Below, one piece after another: positions 32,944 through 45,075 of a stretch of DNA of 64,000 nt. How positions within the stretch are numbered: the first letter of the stretch is position 1; every line of letters starts with the position of its first letter. The translations under genes were made by a program, and so were the position numbers. The notes below the pieces were generated by a model, which did no database searches, had not been told where the DNA came from, and was given only the letters and a program-made list of their open reading frames with translations. The stretch comes from Mytilisepta virgata (Eukaryota > Mollusca > Bivalvia > Mytilida > Mytilidae): assembly GCA_028015205.1 (NCBI GenBank), contig CM051516.1, positions 58,284,230-58,348,229 on the forward strand, read 5' to 3'.

Positions 32944-35567
32944 TGAGGGCTCCCTGGAGCTTGTATCGCTCACTTGGAAATCATTTGCAATTAAAGCAGA
33001 ATAAACTGTTTGACTATGTCGGTCTTGGCTGGCAGTCTGGAACATTGCTGCCAAGTTCTAACTGGCATACTGGTTTTAAACAAGAACATCTTTACATGTA
33101 ACGTTTAAGTGAATTTTAAAAGACCATTTCTGTCAAATTGGATTCTACTTGGCTCACTTGGATTCAGCAAGAAGATTTTTAAGTGAATTTTACCTTAAGG
33201 TCCTATGTTAAACTATGTTCGCCTATGGTGGCCACCTTGGACAGCAGGCCAGTTTATCCAATATAATTCCGATAAAGGACCATTTCTACAAAACTGGATT
33301 CTAATTGGCTCACTACTTTCAAAAAAGAAAGATTTCCAATACGGGCCAATGTTTAAACTATGTTACGCTCTGGTGGCTATCTTGGATGGCAGGTAGGATC
33401 ATTGGTTACAATTCTGTACAAGAGGCTCACCAGAGCCTGTATCGCTCACCTGGAGTCTGGTTTTCATTGGACAATTAATCAACTATTTGACCAAGTTTGT
33501 TGCAATTGGTTCAATTGTTCAGGGAAAATTTGTTGAAGATTTATTTTTCATAAGGTTTAATGTTAAAATATGTTCCCTGATGGTGGTAGTCCTGGCAGGA
33601 ATTGACCAGGAATAAGGGTGAACCTTAAATAAATGTAACAGAACCCGACCTCAAATTACACAAACCAATAACTCCTAAATAGAATTTGGAATTCCCTTCA
33701 AAATTTCAGGGTAGGTAGATCTCAACATGGCAAACATTTTTCAATTTACATTTCACTTCTATCTCAAATAGTTTTGGAGATAAATGCAAAAATGTTAAAA
33801 TTTTAAAAATTTGACAAAAAAGGGCAATAACTCCTAAATGGGTTTTGGGATTTCCTTTAAAATTTCAGGGTATGTAGATCTCAACATGGCAAACATTTTT
33901 CAAATTTACATTTCACTTCTATCTCAAATAGCTTTGGAGATAAATGACGAAAAATGTTAAATTATGCAAATTTGACGAAAAAAGGACAATAACTCCTAAA
34001 TGGGTTTTGGAATTTCCTTCAAAATTTCAGGGTAGGTAGATCTTGTCATGCTGATCAAATTTATCCCGGTCAGATTTTCGATATCTGTAACGGTTTTTGA
34101 GTTATTAGCAAAAAACAGCAATTTACCCCTATGTTCTATTTTTAGTAACAGCAGCCATGTTTTTCGACAAATCAAAAATCCCCACACCAGTTCTATGCAG
34201 GGTACCCTAAGCAACAATCTTACCAAGTTTCATATGATTTTGAATAGTAGTTTCAGAGAAGAAGATTTTTGAAATAATAACATAAAAAAAAGCCAAAAAT
34301 GTGAAAAAGGGCAATAACTCCTAAATGGGTTTTGGAATTTCCTTCAAAATTTCAGGGTAGGTAGATCTTGTCATGCTGATCAATTTTACCCCATGTTAGA
34401 TTTTCGATATCTGTAACGGTTTTTGAGTTATTAGCAAAAAACAGCAATTTACCCCTATGTTCTATTTATAGTAACGACAGCCATGTTTTTCGACATTTCA
34501 AAAATTTTAAACGATAGAAATTTTCCAGATGCCCTAAAGAACAATTCTGCAAAGTTAGGTTGAAGTTGGTCCAGTAGTTTAGGACGAGTTAACGTTTGAA
34601 AAAGTTTACAGACGACGACGACGACGACGGACGCCAAGTGATGGCAATAGCTCACATGGCCTATGGCCAGGTGAGCTAAAAAGGACCATTGCTGCCCAAT
34701 TTTGATTCCAATTTGCTAAGTGGTTTCAGACAAGATCTTCACTGGGTCCTGTCTTTAACTAAGACAGCTTGGGTGGCAATCTTGGATGCCAATCTGCGTC
34801 ATCGGATACAATTCTGATAAAGGACCATCTAAGGAGCATCGCTGCTAAGTTGGTTCCAATTAACTTACTGATTTCAGACAAGATTTTTAAATTAATTTTC
34901 TCATAGTATCCTATGTTAAACTATGTTTGGCTCTGGCACCCATTTTGATTGTAGACAGGGTTACTCATAGATACAATTCTGAAAGAGGACAATTGCTGCC
35001 AAGTTTGGTTCCAATTAACTAACTGATTTCTGACTACATATGGCTATGGCATCCATCTTGGATGGAGGGCGCGGTCATCAGATAAAATTCTGACAGAGGA
35101 CCACCTATGGACCATTGCTGCCAAGGTTGGTTCCAATTTGCTAAGTGGTTTCAGACAAAGAGATATTCAAGTGAATTCCACATAGGGTCTTATGTTAAAC
35201 TAGTTTTCATGTGGCAGCCATATAGGATGGTGGTCCAGGTCATCGGATATGATTCTGATAAAGGATCATCTAAGGACCATTGGTGCCAACTTTGGTTCCA
35301 ATTGTCATACCGATTTCAGACAACATTTAAATTTTCCAATAGGGTTAGACTTTTTTCAACTCTGGCAGCCATCTTGGACAGCGAGATGGTCATTGGATAT
35401 AATTCTAAAAGAGGACCACCTAATGACCATTGCTGCCAACTTTTGTTTCAATTGGCCTAGTGATTTCAGAGTAGAAGATCTTTAAAGGAAAGTCTACAAC
35501 TATGACAGATGCATTGTGATGACAACAGTCCATATGGCCCAATGCACCATTGGGCCAGGTGAGATGA
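32944..35567. mobile_element. family M element interrupted by a second family M element
   Basis: The outer copy starts GAGGGCTCCCTGGAGCTTGT at 32944 and ends TTGGGCCAGGTGAGATG at about 35567. It is split after TACAATTCTGTA (33418) and resumes with AAGGACCATTGCTGCC at 34681, completing a standard internal unit. Internal units of about 165-190 bp contain GGCCATCTTGG, GAGGACCA and AAGTGGTTTCAGACAAGA. The perfect 3' hairpin is TGGCCCAATG/CATTGGGCCA. Confidence 0.75.
33419..34680. mobile_element. family M element nested in another copy
   Basis: 5' end CAAGAGGCTCACCAGAGCCT, 3' end CATGGCCTATGGCCAGGTGA then GCTAAA. Its core differs from the host copy. Units contain GGGCAATAACTCCTAAATGG, TTTCAGGGTAGGTAGATCT and AGCAAAAAACAGCAATTTAC, at about 33655, 33827, 33990 and 34312. 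The insertion delimits the element ends. Confidence 0.8.
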
Positions 35568-35974
35568 AACAAAAAGCTGATTCTAAAATTAATATGCTAC
35601 ATTAACAATGATTAAGTCCATTATATTTGTCATGTTTGTATTCAATGTGTCGAAATCATTTTACCTTTCGGTATTCAATGTGTTTCAAGTCATACTAGTT
35701 TACACCTAAAAATGCACTGTAGGTTGATTAATGTGCTTTTAAATCTGAATATCAAAAATTAGATTTGCTGCATCTGTTAATGATGCGGTTCAATATTTTA
35801 CACATATGAATGACCATTAGATTTGGTAATCCATCTAGTTTCTTTCTGGATAAATGAATTTGATAAATGGGGACTGTTTCTTAATTCTGTGCTTTGGAAG
35901 TTTAAAACTTCTGACTTGCATGTAATTGCCATCATCCTTGTCAATGTAATAAAAGCATAACTCATTGAAATTAT

Positions 35975-36410
35975 AGCAACTAGAATACTGACAATGTCAG
36001 AAAGGACCCCGCCAGTTGTGTGATTGAACTCATGGGAATCAAAAACGCTTCAAAATCTATATATTCCCCAAATAGTGTTTTCCGATTTTCCTAAAAATCA
36101 AAACGACCTTCCTCTGATCATGTCCAACACTGTGTATAAAATTTATGAAAATCTGTGAAGCCAATCTGAAGTTATATTACGAAATAGTTCTAATTCTCAA
36201 AATATGCATTTTTTCATATAAAAACTAATTTAATTGAAACTAAAATCCAATTTTCCTCAAAACCGAAAGGGATCTTCATTTGGTCAAGTCAAATATTGTG
36301 CATAAAAATCATAAAAATCCATGAAGGCAATCTTAAGTTATCGTACGACAAAGGAAATGCTGACAGACAGACGGATGGAAAGAATTATTACTATACATGT
36401 AGGGTGGGGC
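35975..36410. repeat. interspersed repeat family B, copy 2
   Basis: Aligns along its length with 8111-8555, with small deletions. It begins CAACTAGAATACTGACAATG and ends in GACAGACAGACGGATGG before GGGTGGGGCCC. Confidence 0.8.
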
Positions 36411-36510
36411 CCTAATAATTCTTCAGTCCTTTTTAATTTCCTGCCGATTTACCGATTTTCTGTGTATTTCCGCAAGATTACAAAGCTATTTTATCTGTGT
36501 TCACTAATTA

Positions 36511-36630
36511 TATAACAGCTGTGGATAGTCATATTGTAATGAATGACACATAAACTTAGCCTGTACAATATATAACAGCTGTGGATAGTCATATTGTAAT
36601 GAATGACACATAAACTTAACCTGTATAATA
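36511..36630. repeat. 60-bp tandem duplication
   Basis: ATAACAGCTGTGGATAGTCA with following TATTGTAATGAATGACACAT occurs at 36513 and again at 36573. The copies are almost identical. Intergenic. Confidence 0.93.
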
Positions 36631-37249
36631 TATAACTCAATAAAAGCACCAATTTTTTATGAAAAACCCCGAAGGAGAAGTCATATGTAATGCAAATCAT
36701 AAATTTTTAAACTGAATTTCATAATTTTAGACAATATATAAAATAGAACTTTGATGGATCGAACTCCAAGGGACCGTAAAAATATTTTCGTGTTATCAGT
36801 AGTTCGAGTTACCATGGTTTGCAGTGCCATTATGTATTTTCCGGTGCTTGCCGTGATTTTGAATGTTGTATATGCCCTACCCACTTTTTTTTACTATTCC
36901 TTTTGACAACTGCCTTGGAGTTCTGTAATTTGGTTATTACCTTTAGTATATATGTGATGTTATAGCTGACCATTACCATGTCATCATGAAATATTTAATA
37001 ATTGAAAATCAAACAGGTTAATCGATAATCACAACATCTTTGTACATCAAAATGTAAACATTTACCTTTCAGACTAATAATTTTATTACACCTTTGATTG
37101 TAAGATTTCAGGAAAAATGTTTTGTCCATTTGATTATTGAGTTCGATATTTCCATGGTCAAATACACAATGTTATCATTGTTGGGACCAAACTTTTTGTT
37201 CTACTTTTCCATAACATAAAAATGAAGGGTAACTTGATGGAACTTTGAA

Positions 37250-37680
37250 AAACTAGAAATTGTGTCTGTACGTCATCATGTATGAATGCTCAGTACTATC
37301 CAAGGCACAACCACTGATGAATTTTCGTTGATACATTATGCTTAGTTCCAAAGAAATGAACCTAAACGTAAAACTTAAGCAGATTTGCTCAAGCATAAAA
37401 TGTAGGTCATAATGACCCAATTATCATATGACTGCTCAGTACTACCCAAGGCACATCCACTGATGAAGTTTCATTGATACACTATGCTTAGTTCCAAAGA
37501 AATGAACCTAAACGCAAAACTTAACCACAGTCACTGACACATGAAATTTAGGTCATAGCGAACCAATTGTTGCTGAACTGCATTGTACTATACAAGAGGT
37601 TTGTTTTGGTGAAATATCATTCATATATTACTATAGGTTTATTAGAAATGGAGCTAAATGCAAAACTTAACCGAATTGGA
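37250..37680. repeat. tandem repeat, 148-bp unit, about 2.5 copies
   Basis: GCTCAGTACTA starts at 37286 and GCTCAGTACTAC at 37434. The units share CCACTGATGAA, GTTCCAAAGAAATGAACCTA and GTAGGTCATAATGACCCAAT. Related to the array at 16920-17577. Confidence 0.78.
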
Positions 37681-38001
37681 ACATACGTAAGGATGGACAA
37701 ATGTATATCTATATTAGAGATTTCCCTAGACCAATTTAGCATGGTGCTGCATCATGCCTCCACCTTCAAGCACTATGCTGCCCTCATCATGAATTTTACA
37801 ATGTTCCCCCAGGTAGCCAAACCTAACTTTCAATTTTTAGTTTAATCTTATCTTTTTGAAACTGATTTGCATTTAATCATGTACTCCTGTTGTATTGGCA
37901 CACTTTTATGACACTTTTACACCATCACACTAGGGTGAAGGCTGTTTATTGCAGGTTTTTATAAATATACTGCCCTCTTGTCAATGTGACTGCCCCAATA
38001 T

Positions 38002-38800
38002 CAGGGTTCTCACTAAGAATTTTTCATGATGAGTCCTGGGACTCATCATTTTTCAAAATGGTGAGTCCGAGCTGATTTTGATGAGTCCCAGGACTCATGG
38101 CCACTTTTTTAATGTACACTCCTGTATGATTTTGACCATGGTAGGCCTACTGTACTATTGTTAAAGTTTAATTAAAATCATGTGCTGCCTTAACATACTG
38201 ACGAATATAATTTGAAATTTCAAAAAAAAAAAAAAAAAAAATGGACTTATGCAGTGGTGCTCCGAACTTGGAAGAAAATTTCTGTTACAGATACGAGCAA
38301 AAATCTTTGCACCTTTTGACACAACTTATTTATTATTGCCATTTTATTTTGTAATATTTATTTATCTATACTCTTTACTATTATTTTTTCTCAAACATAC
38401 TCTTAAAATCCTCCCATTGACATTGTTTGAACACCTTAATAATCAATATTGACAAAATTTCCATTTGTGCATAGATAAGTCAAAATCCGCTAAATTTATT
38501 TTTAAATAAGGTCTACATATTGTTACCGGTTGTAATAAACACTGTGGCCAATGAAAAATCATGAGAATTCCGATTGCCGCCATTTTTTAGTTTACTTTTT
38601 GTCGTTTCTTTCCCTTCCCCCCTTTGATCTCCAAGAAAACAAAAAAATGGCGGCTCGAGATTTTTAATGAAAATAATGGTCTTCAGACGCAGCTGATTAG
38701 ATCTACATGCGTCCCATGGACGCATGAGTTTGAAGGATGACGCGTCCAGTCCAATTTTAGCACGTACAGGACGCATGTACGCGCCTTAGCGAGAACCCTG
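38002..38800. mobile_element. DNA transposon-like element with 16-bp terminal inverted repeats and 5-bp target duplication
   Basis: CAGGGTTCTCACTAAG at the left is inverted as CTTAGCGAGAACCCTG at the right (one mismatch). AATAT flanks both sides (37997-38001 and 38801-38805). Inside are palindromic copies of GATGAGTCCTGGGACTCATC (about 38028) and ATGAGTCCCAGGACTCAT (about 38081), a 20-A run, and an inner inverted GGACGCATG theme at the right. No transposase, so non-autonomous. Superfamily not assigned. Confidence 0.8.
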
Positions 38801-39114
38801 AATATTACCTTTTTTAACCACTGAATACCCTCGAAATATGAAATTTACCATGCCTTCACAAATTTCTGGGGAAAGCACTATATATGCTCCAGCAACATTC
38901 GTGGCGGGGCATAAAAATGGCGTTTGAGTGATCAGAGTTCAAGCTACAAATGTACCAAAGTTTGACTGTATATAGAAACATTTAATTCCTTGTTATAAAT
39001 AAGAAGTTTTTTGTACTACTTCAATTATTTATTTAATTCCTTGTTATAAAGTGTAAAAGTTTACTACTTTTTGATAATGTCATATTTTTTAAGTGACTAG
39101 GCATTTTTCATCCA

Positions 39115-39570
39115 TGAATTACACTAGGCACAATGGTAGATCATGGGAGCTCAACCCACAGAGCTGCCTAGTGCATTCCCAGGTGGCAGATAGGGGAGAC
39201 CATCTTGTTGGGGGTTGTCAGGTCATAATACGGAAAGTCTGACCACGGACCATAGTGGGTAATGTGTTTGGAGAATGCCATGCTCCCTGCACGCTAAAGA
39301 CCCCTTCTGTAGTTTTAGAAAAAGAGTAGGCTAATGCCGCTACAGAAGGCTAAAATATCTGACCCTACCCATCCATCCACCCTTTTACAGTGGCAGTCAA
39401 AATTGGTTCCCTTCTGTGTCCCCATCCCTATTTGAATTTGAATTGTTTGATATACAACTATATTGTTGAACTGGTTCTCATCCTGAAGAGGCATGAAATA
39501 TTTGCCACTGAACTTTAAGTTTAAGCAAACAATAAATCAACAAATCAATCCATCCATGAATTACAGATGC
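39115..39570 (+). repeat. retroposon-like interspersed repeat
   Basis: A GC-richer block (TAGTTTTAGAAAAAGAGTAG, ACCCATCCATCCACCC) ends in AATAAATCAACAAATCAATC, a tail reminiscent of SINE or LINE 3' ends. Recognised by its look only. Confidence 0.45.
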
Positions 39571-39864
39571 AAAATCCTAGCTAAAAGTTATGAATGTGAG
39601 AATGAGTCTTCCTTGTTTAGATTAATTTACCTGTAAGAACCCTTTGATAAGGAAATTATTTGAATTTCAATAAATGCCTGGACTGAGTTGGCAAAGATAC
39701 AATATGTAGTGTTTCCTCATGACCACCCGTGTGGTGATTCTGGTTCCAGTGAATGAAAGTTTTTCTAATTATAGTATGTAGCATATTCTTTAGATTCTAA
39801 ACTCCTACAACAGATTCCATTACTGTGTAGAAATAGAGCATGATTTGTCTCCCAAAATTACCTA

Positions 39865-39945
39865 TTGCACCAACCAGGGATCGAACGTGTAACCTTTGGT
39901 ATAGTAGTCCACCGCTCTACCAACTGTGCTAAAGGAGTACTCCAC
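39865..39945 (-). repeat. tRNA-derived SINE head
   Basis: On the minus strand TTAGCACAGTTGGTAGAGCG resembles a tRNA box A and D arm, and GTTACACGTTCGATCCC resembles box B and the T arm, at tRNA-like spacing. The acceptor ends do not pair, and the sequence continues into GGTGCAATAGGTAATTTTGG. A second fragment with that flanking text is at 40140-40200. This is a SINE head, not a functional tRNA gene. Confidence 0.65.
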
Positions 39946-40281
39946 TAGAGCAACTAATGGAGAGTGGTTATAAACCTGTTAAGGTTTTAAAACTTTAAAC
40001 ATACATGAGAGAAGCCCCATTTAACTTCTACCACCTCATAGTCATCGTCCAACAATGACAATATCCAACTTCAACCCATTTACCAACTAGCCATTTTTGA
40101 CAACTCTGGGTTTTTTATTTGGGATCCAATGTAACAGAAGAGCATGATTTGTCTCCCTAAATTAATTACCTACCGCACCAACTGGGGATGGATGAATTAT
40201 TGTTTAACGTTAAGTGGCAACAAGATGTTTATCAGGATGAGAAAATGTTTGTACTAGACTGACATGCTGAGCTGTTCTTTG

Positions 40282-40335
40282 TTTTTTTACCAGAACCGAT
40301 CAGAGTCAATTTTTTAACCGGTTCTGATAAAAAAA
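40282..40335. repeat. hairpin
   Basis: TTTTTTTACCAGAACCG pairs with CGGTTCTGATAAAAAAA across a 20-nt loop. Intergenic. Confidence 0.75.
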
Positions 40336-41774
40336 GTTACACCATTTGCTTATCTCGTTTTCCTCACATGGCGCTTGAAAATAGCAACAAAGTTGGATTG
40401 TCATTTAAAAATACTTGGAATTTAAATAAATTAAATAGGGGCAATAAAAATGATATCAGCATGCAGAATAATCATTCCGTAATTTAAATAGTCCATGAAG
40501 GTTGGGTTCATACAATAATCACGGAAAAAGCCTAAGAAGTGTTTGAAGTGCAGTACCACAGGGTACCGCAAAAATCCAAATTTTGGAAAGCACATCATTC
40601 TGACCCCAACCCGACATATCAATATCCAAATAAAATCCAAATATCCAAATAAGTGTTGCAGGGTCAGAGGAAATTCGGATATGTTTACATTAGTAACTGG
40701 AATTCCTACATATATGCTGCATATTTGAATACAAAATTCGTATAAAATGATATTCTATTGGACAAAATTAAAACTAAAACATGAAATTTACAAGTAATAC
40801 ATTATAAATTACTCATAAATCAACGCTGTCAAACAAAATTTTAAATACCTCCGTCCATCTTTAAATTCCCGCTATCCATGGGCCATTTGTTACGTGTTAT
40901 TTCATTGGTCATTCGACAAGAACACACATGCTACTATTGTGTACTCAAAAATCGAACCAGGACCGCAAATAATTCAGTTTTACAACTTTACATGACCATA
41001 CAAAAAATTTCATTGTTAACTTTTAGAATTTTATTAAAAGCTGTGTTTTAACCTTCATTTTTGTAAATCTATGAACAAACTTGGTGGAGTTTTTGCAGGA
41101 ATACAATACATAAAGGATCTACAATTGACATTTTCATGAAATTTGGACACAAATGTCTCCTTGCTATGTACTTTTGAAATTTCAATAGAAAAAAGTACCT
41201 TCATGATATAACTTTAGAATTGTATTGTGTTGAATTTATGCATTTTAATCCGCAACTGAACTATTTTGCATTTTCAAGAGGTTCACAAACCCTAAATTGT
41301 ATAACTTTCCAAGGAATTAACATCTTTTCTTGCAGTTGTTTGTAAACGTTCCTCTTTATATGGGCTAATTTTATGATTCATTCCTATGAGCTATACATAA
41401 ATCAAAGGGTGGGTTATCCCTACATTTTCTAACACTATAAATAAAAATAAAGGGCTTCGATAAATGCGGCTTATGATATAACCACAACATGTCGACCGGT
41501 AAAGATATGTAATGTGGACATATAATTAAGCTTTACCCAATAATTTGTTTGATAATATAATATACATTATAAAGAAATGTTGGACCTTCCACAAAAACCA
41601 GATGAAAACAAAACAAATTTAGAATTCCAGCTACCCTTACTTTTTTGCCCATTTAACCATCAACATCTCAACAACTGTAAAAGATAGGAAAAATCTGTTG
41701 ACATACTTCTGAAAACACTCATCAAGATGAATTAAAAGAAAAATCACCATTAAAATTGGATGAAAAACAAATTG

Positions 41775-41913
41775 TAGGTGTCCCTCAAAATGGCTAATTT
41801 TGGCCCTTTTTACCCCTTTAAAGGGGCCAAAATTAGCCATTTTGATTGATTTTGTCATTGCAGAGATAAAAGGGATTAAAAGGGCCAAAATAAGCTATTT
41901 TGACGGACACCTA
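41775..41913. repeat. 139-bp foldback element
   Basis: TAGGTGTCCCTCAAAATGGC at the left end is inverted at the right end (TTTTGACGGACACCTA). A third, inverted copy of the AAAATGGCTAATTTTGGCCC part lies in the middle (41820-41844), forming a tight 22-bp hairpin with the left arm. Intergenic. Confidence 0.85.
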
Positions 41914-42094
41914 AAATTTTTATTTTCCATCCAATTCTAAGTTACACAAAAATCTCTGGACTAACTTAATGGTATTTCTTATGACAAACCATTTTTAAAA
42001 AATCATCAAAATCAAATTATAAATAAAAAAAAGTTTCGAAAATTAAGGCATGTCCCTTTTTTTATCCCTTATTTCTCGAAAATAGTATGAGATA

Positions 42095-43640
42095 GTGAAC
42101 TAGAGGCTTTCAAGAGCCTGTATGGCTCACCTGTATTTAACTTTTCACCTTGAGCAGGACTAAAAATTTAAGTGTTGCAGTCAATTTGGCTGGTTTTTCT
42201 ATAGGGTTATATGTTAAACTAAGTTCAGCTATGGCAGTCATCTTGGTTGACAGTCCAGGTCAATGGAAACATTTCTAAAAGAGAACCATCTAAGGACTAT
42301 TACTGCTAAGTTTTGTTCCAACTGGCTAAGTGGTTTCAGACAAGAAGATTTTTAAATGAATTTTTTAATAGGGTCCAATATTTAACTAAGTTCGGGTGTG
42401 GCAGCCATCTTGGTTGACAATCCGGGTGATCGGACACAATTCTAGAAGAGGACCATCTTAGGACCAATGCTGCCAAGTTAAGTTCCAATTAGCTCAAGAG
42501 TTTCAGACGAGAAGATTTTTGAGTGAATTTCCCATAGGGTCCTATGCTAAACTATGTTCGGCTGTGGTGGCCATCTTGGTTCACAGTCCATGAATTGGAC
42601 ACATTTATGAAAGAGGAGCTCCTAAGGACCATTGCTGCCAAGTCTGGTTCCAATATGTCAAGTGGTTTCAGACAAGATTTGTAAATAAATTTTCCCAAAG
42701 GGCCCTATGTTAAACTAAGTTCGGCTGTGGCGGCCACCTTGGTTGACAGTCCAGGTCATAGGACGAAATTCTGAAAGAGGACCATCTAAGGACCAATGCT
42801 GCCCTGTTAAGTTCCAATTAGCTCAAGAGTTTCAGACGAGAAGATTTTTGAGTGAATTTCCCATAGGGTCCTATGCTAAACTAAGTTCGGCTGTGGTGGC
42901 CATTTGCTTCGCAGTCCACGAAATCGAATACATTTCTGAAAGAGGACTTCCTAATGACCATTGCTACCTAGTCTGGTTCCAATTGGTCAAGTTGTTTCAG
43001 ACTAGAATATTTTTCAATGAATTTTCCCATAGGGCCCTACGTTAAACTAAGTTCGGCTGTGGTGGCCGTCTTGGTTAACAGTCTGGGTCTTCAAACATAT
43101 TTCTGAAAGAGAACCTCCTAAGGACCATTACTGCCAAGTTTGGTTCCAATTGGCCTTGTAGTTTCATAGAAAAAGACTTTTGAAATTCATCCCCCCTTTT
43201 TTCTATTTTTAGTAACATCAGCCATGTCGGGGACGCCGGACATAATTTTAGAAAGGGTCACCCAAGGACTATTCCACCAAAGTTTGGTCCCAATTGGCAT
43301 AGTGTTTCAGAAGAAAAGATCTTTTAAGGAAAGTTTATGCCAGATGCCGTCTTTAAAAGGCAAAACCTCCTATAAGGGGTCAATCAATGATTTTGCTCAA
43401 GTTGACTTATTTGTAGATATTACTTTGTTGAACATTTTTGCTGTTTACAGTTTGTCTTTATCTATAATAATATTCAAGATAATAACTTAAAACTGCAAAA
43501 TTTCCTTAAAATTAACAATTCAGGGGCAATAACCCAACAAAGGGTTGACCGATTCATCAGAAAAATTTCATGGCAGGTAGATCTTGACCTGATAAACATT
43601 TACCCTGTCAGTTTTCCTTTGGGTCAGGTGAGCTAAAAAT
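42095..43640. mobile_element. family M element with about 165-bp core array
   Basis: 5' end TAGAGGCTTTCAAGAGCCTG then TATGGCTCACCTG. 3' end GGGTCAGGTGAGCTAA. The core is about six units of about 165 bp, marked by GGCCATCTTGG or variants near 42236, 42408, 42570, 42733, 42897 and 43063. Open frames across it are repeat-driven. Confidence 0.8.
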
Positions 43641-43802
43641 GGATCTTTAATAATTTTTTCCATTTTCATCAAGGAACACTAAAAACCAAAAAATCATAAA
43701 AAATCAGACAAATATTTAACCAGTTACACCAAAATTATCAAGAAACCCTTAATGACCCCCAGAAAAAAGCCATTGACAAACCACTTGAAAAAAATCATCA
43801 AA

Positions 43803-44016
43803 TTTGCAGTCGTATAAAAAACGGGAGGAGCTAGATTCCCCAGAAACAATCCCAAACCTTTATTTCTTATGGAGGACCATTGTGGTAAAATATTATAAGG
43901 ATACATTCAATAGAACAAAAGTAAATGAGTGGAAACCTAACTGTCTACGGATGCCGATATACAATGACAACACCAACAGGCTCATTGTCCCCAAAATTTT
44001 GCAGTCGTATATATAA
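43803..44016. repeat. segment bounded by direct repeats
   Basis: TTTGCAGTCGTATA occurs at about 43802 and 43999, bracketing about 185 bp of GC-richer sequence with a 70-codon open frame on the plus strand. It could be an inserted fragment with a target duplication. The frame matches nothing I know. Confidence 0.45.
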
Positions 44017-44149
44017 AACTACGAATTTCAGTAATATTGAATTATTGGAAAGAACTCACCATTGAATTTTCTTCAAATTTTAGTATAATTATATTGAAGT
44101 ATTGGACATATGTCTTCAAAAAGAATCCTGAAAACTACAACCAGAGGCT

Positions 44150-45075
44150 CCATAAAGCCTGAATTGCTCACCTGGATTTTAAGTGACCACAAATGACAAA
44201 ACACTTCTAGATAATATCTGTAAGGAATTGTTCTACAGTGTACAGTGCATATAGATAAGATATGTAAAGAATACTTCCAGTCTAAAATGTTAAAAATTTT
44301 AAACAAAGTCCAGCTGTGGCAGCTAGATTGGAGTCTGATAGCATGAAAAAATAACTTTTATAGCAGAAATTTATCGAAGGATCTTCATGCAACAAAAACA
44401 TTTCAATTGGCTTAGTATTTTCTCGGTTTAATTTTAAACTAAGTCCGGCTGTGACGGCCATCTTGAATTTCAGATCGGCACAAAAAACATAAGTTTTGTA
44501 GAGGTTTATCCAATGCTTGTTCATACACAAAAACATTTCAATTTGCTGGGTAGTTTCTGTCAAGAAGACCTTTGTACAAATTTCCCCATAGGTTCCAATG
44601 TTAAACTAAGTCCGGCTGTGGCGGCCATCTTGAATTTCCAATCGGCACAAAAAACATAAGTTTTGTAGAGGTTCATCCAATGCTTGTTCATACAAAAAAA
44701 CATTTCAATTAGCTTGGTAGTTTCTAACAAGAAGACCTCTGTACAAATTTCCCAATAGGGTCCAATGTTAAACTAAGTCCAGCTGTGGCCGCCATCTTTT
44801 TGTAGAGGTTCAACCAAAGATCATTCATGCAACAAATCAATTCAATTGACTCAGTAGTTTCTAACAAGAAGAGCTTTAAAAAGAAGTCCAATCAGAATGA
44901 GTTATCTGCCCCTGGTAGCCATGTTGAATATCTGATCGGAAAAAAAAACAAAAGTTTTGTACAGAACCATCCGATTAACATTCTGAGAAGAAGATGAAAA
45001 TATGAAATGTGGACGGACGATGGACGCCAAGCGATGGCAAAAGCTCACATGGCCTTTCAGGTCAGATGAGCTAAA
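44150..45075. mobile_element. family M element with N-type core
   Basis: 5' end AGAGGCTCCATAAAGCCTGA then ATTGCTCACCTGG. 3' end GCCAAGCGATGGCAAAAGCT, CACATGGCCTTTCAGGTCAG, ATGAGCTAA. The core units of about 175 bp carry AACTAAGTCCGGCTGTGGCG and CGGCACAAAAAACATAAGTT, the same core as 30600-31225 and unlike 42095-43640. Confidence 0.8.

Noticed and set aside
35107..35485. Plus-strand frames of 117 and 78 codons
   Set aside because: They lie wholly within family M repeat units and similar frames recur in other copies.
39865..39945. Functional tRNA gene
   Set aside because: A and B boxes are present but the acceptor stem does not pair, and the flanking sequence recurs at 40140, so it is a SINE head.
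42743..43045. Plus-strand frame of 100 codons
   Set aside because: Repeat-driven frame in the family M core array.
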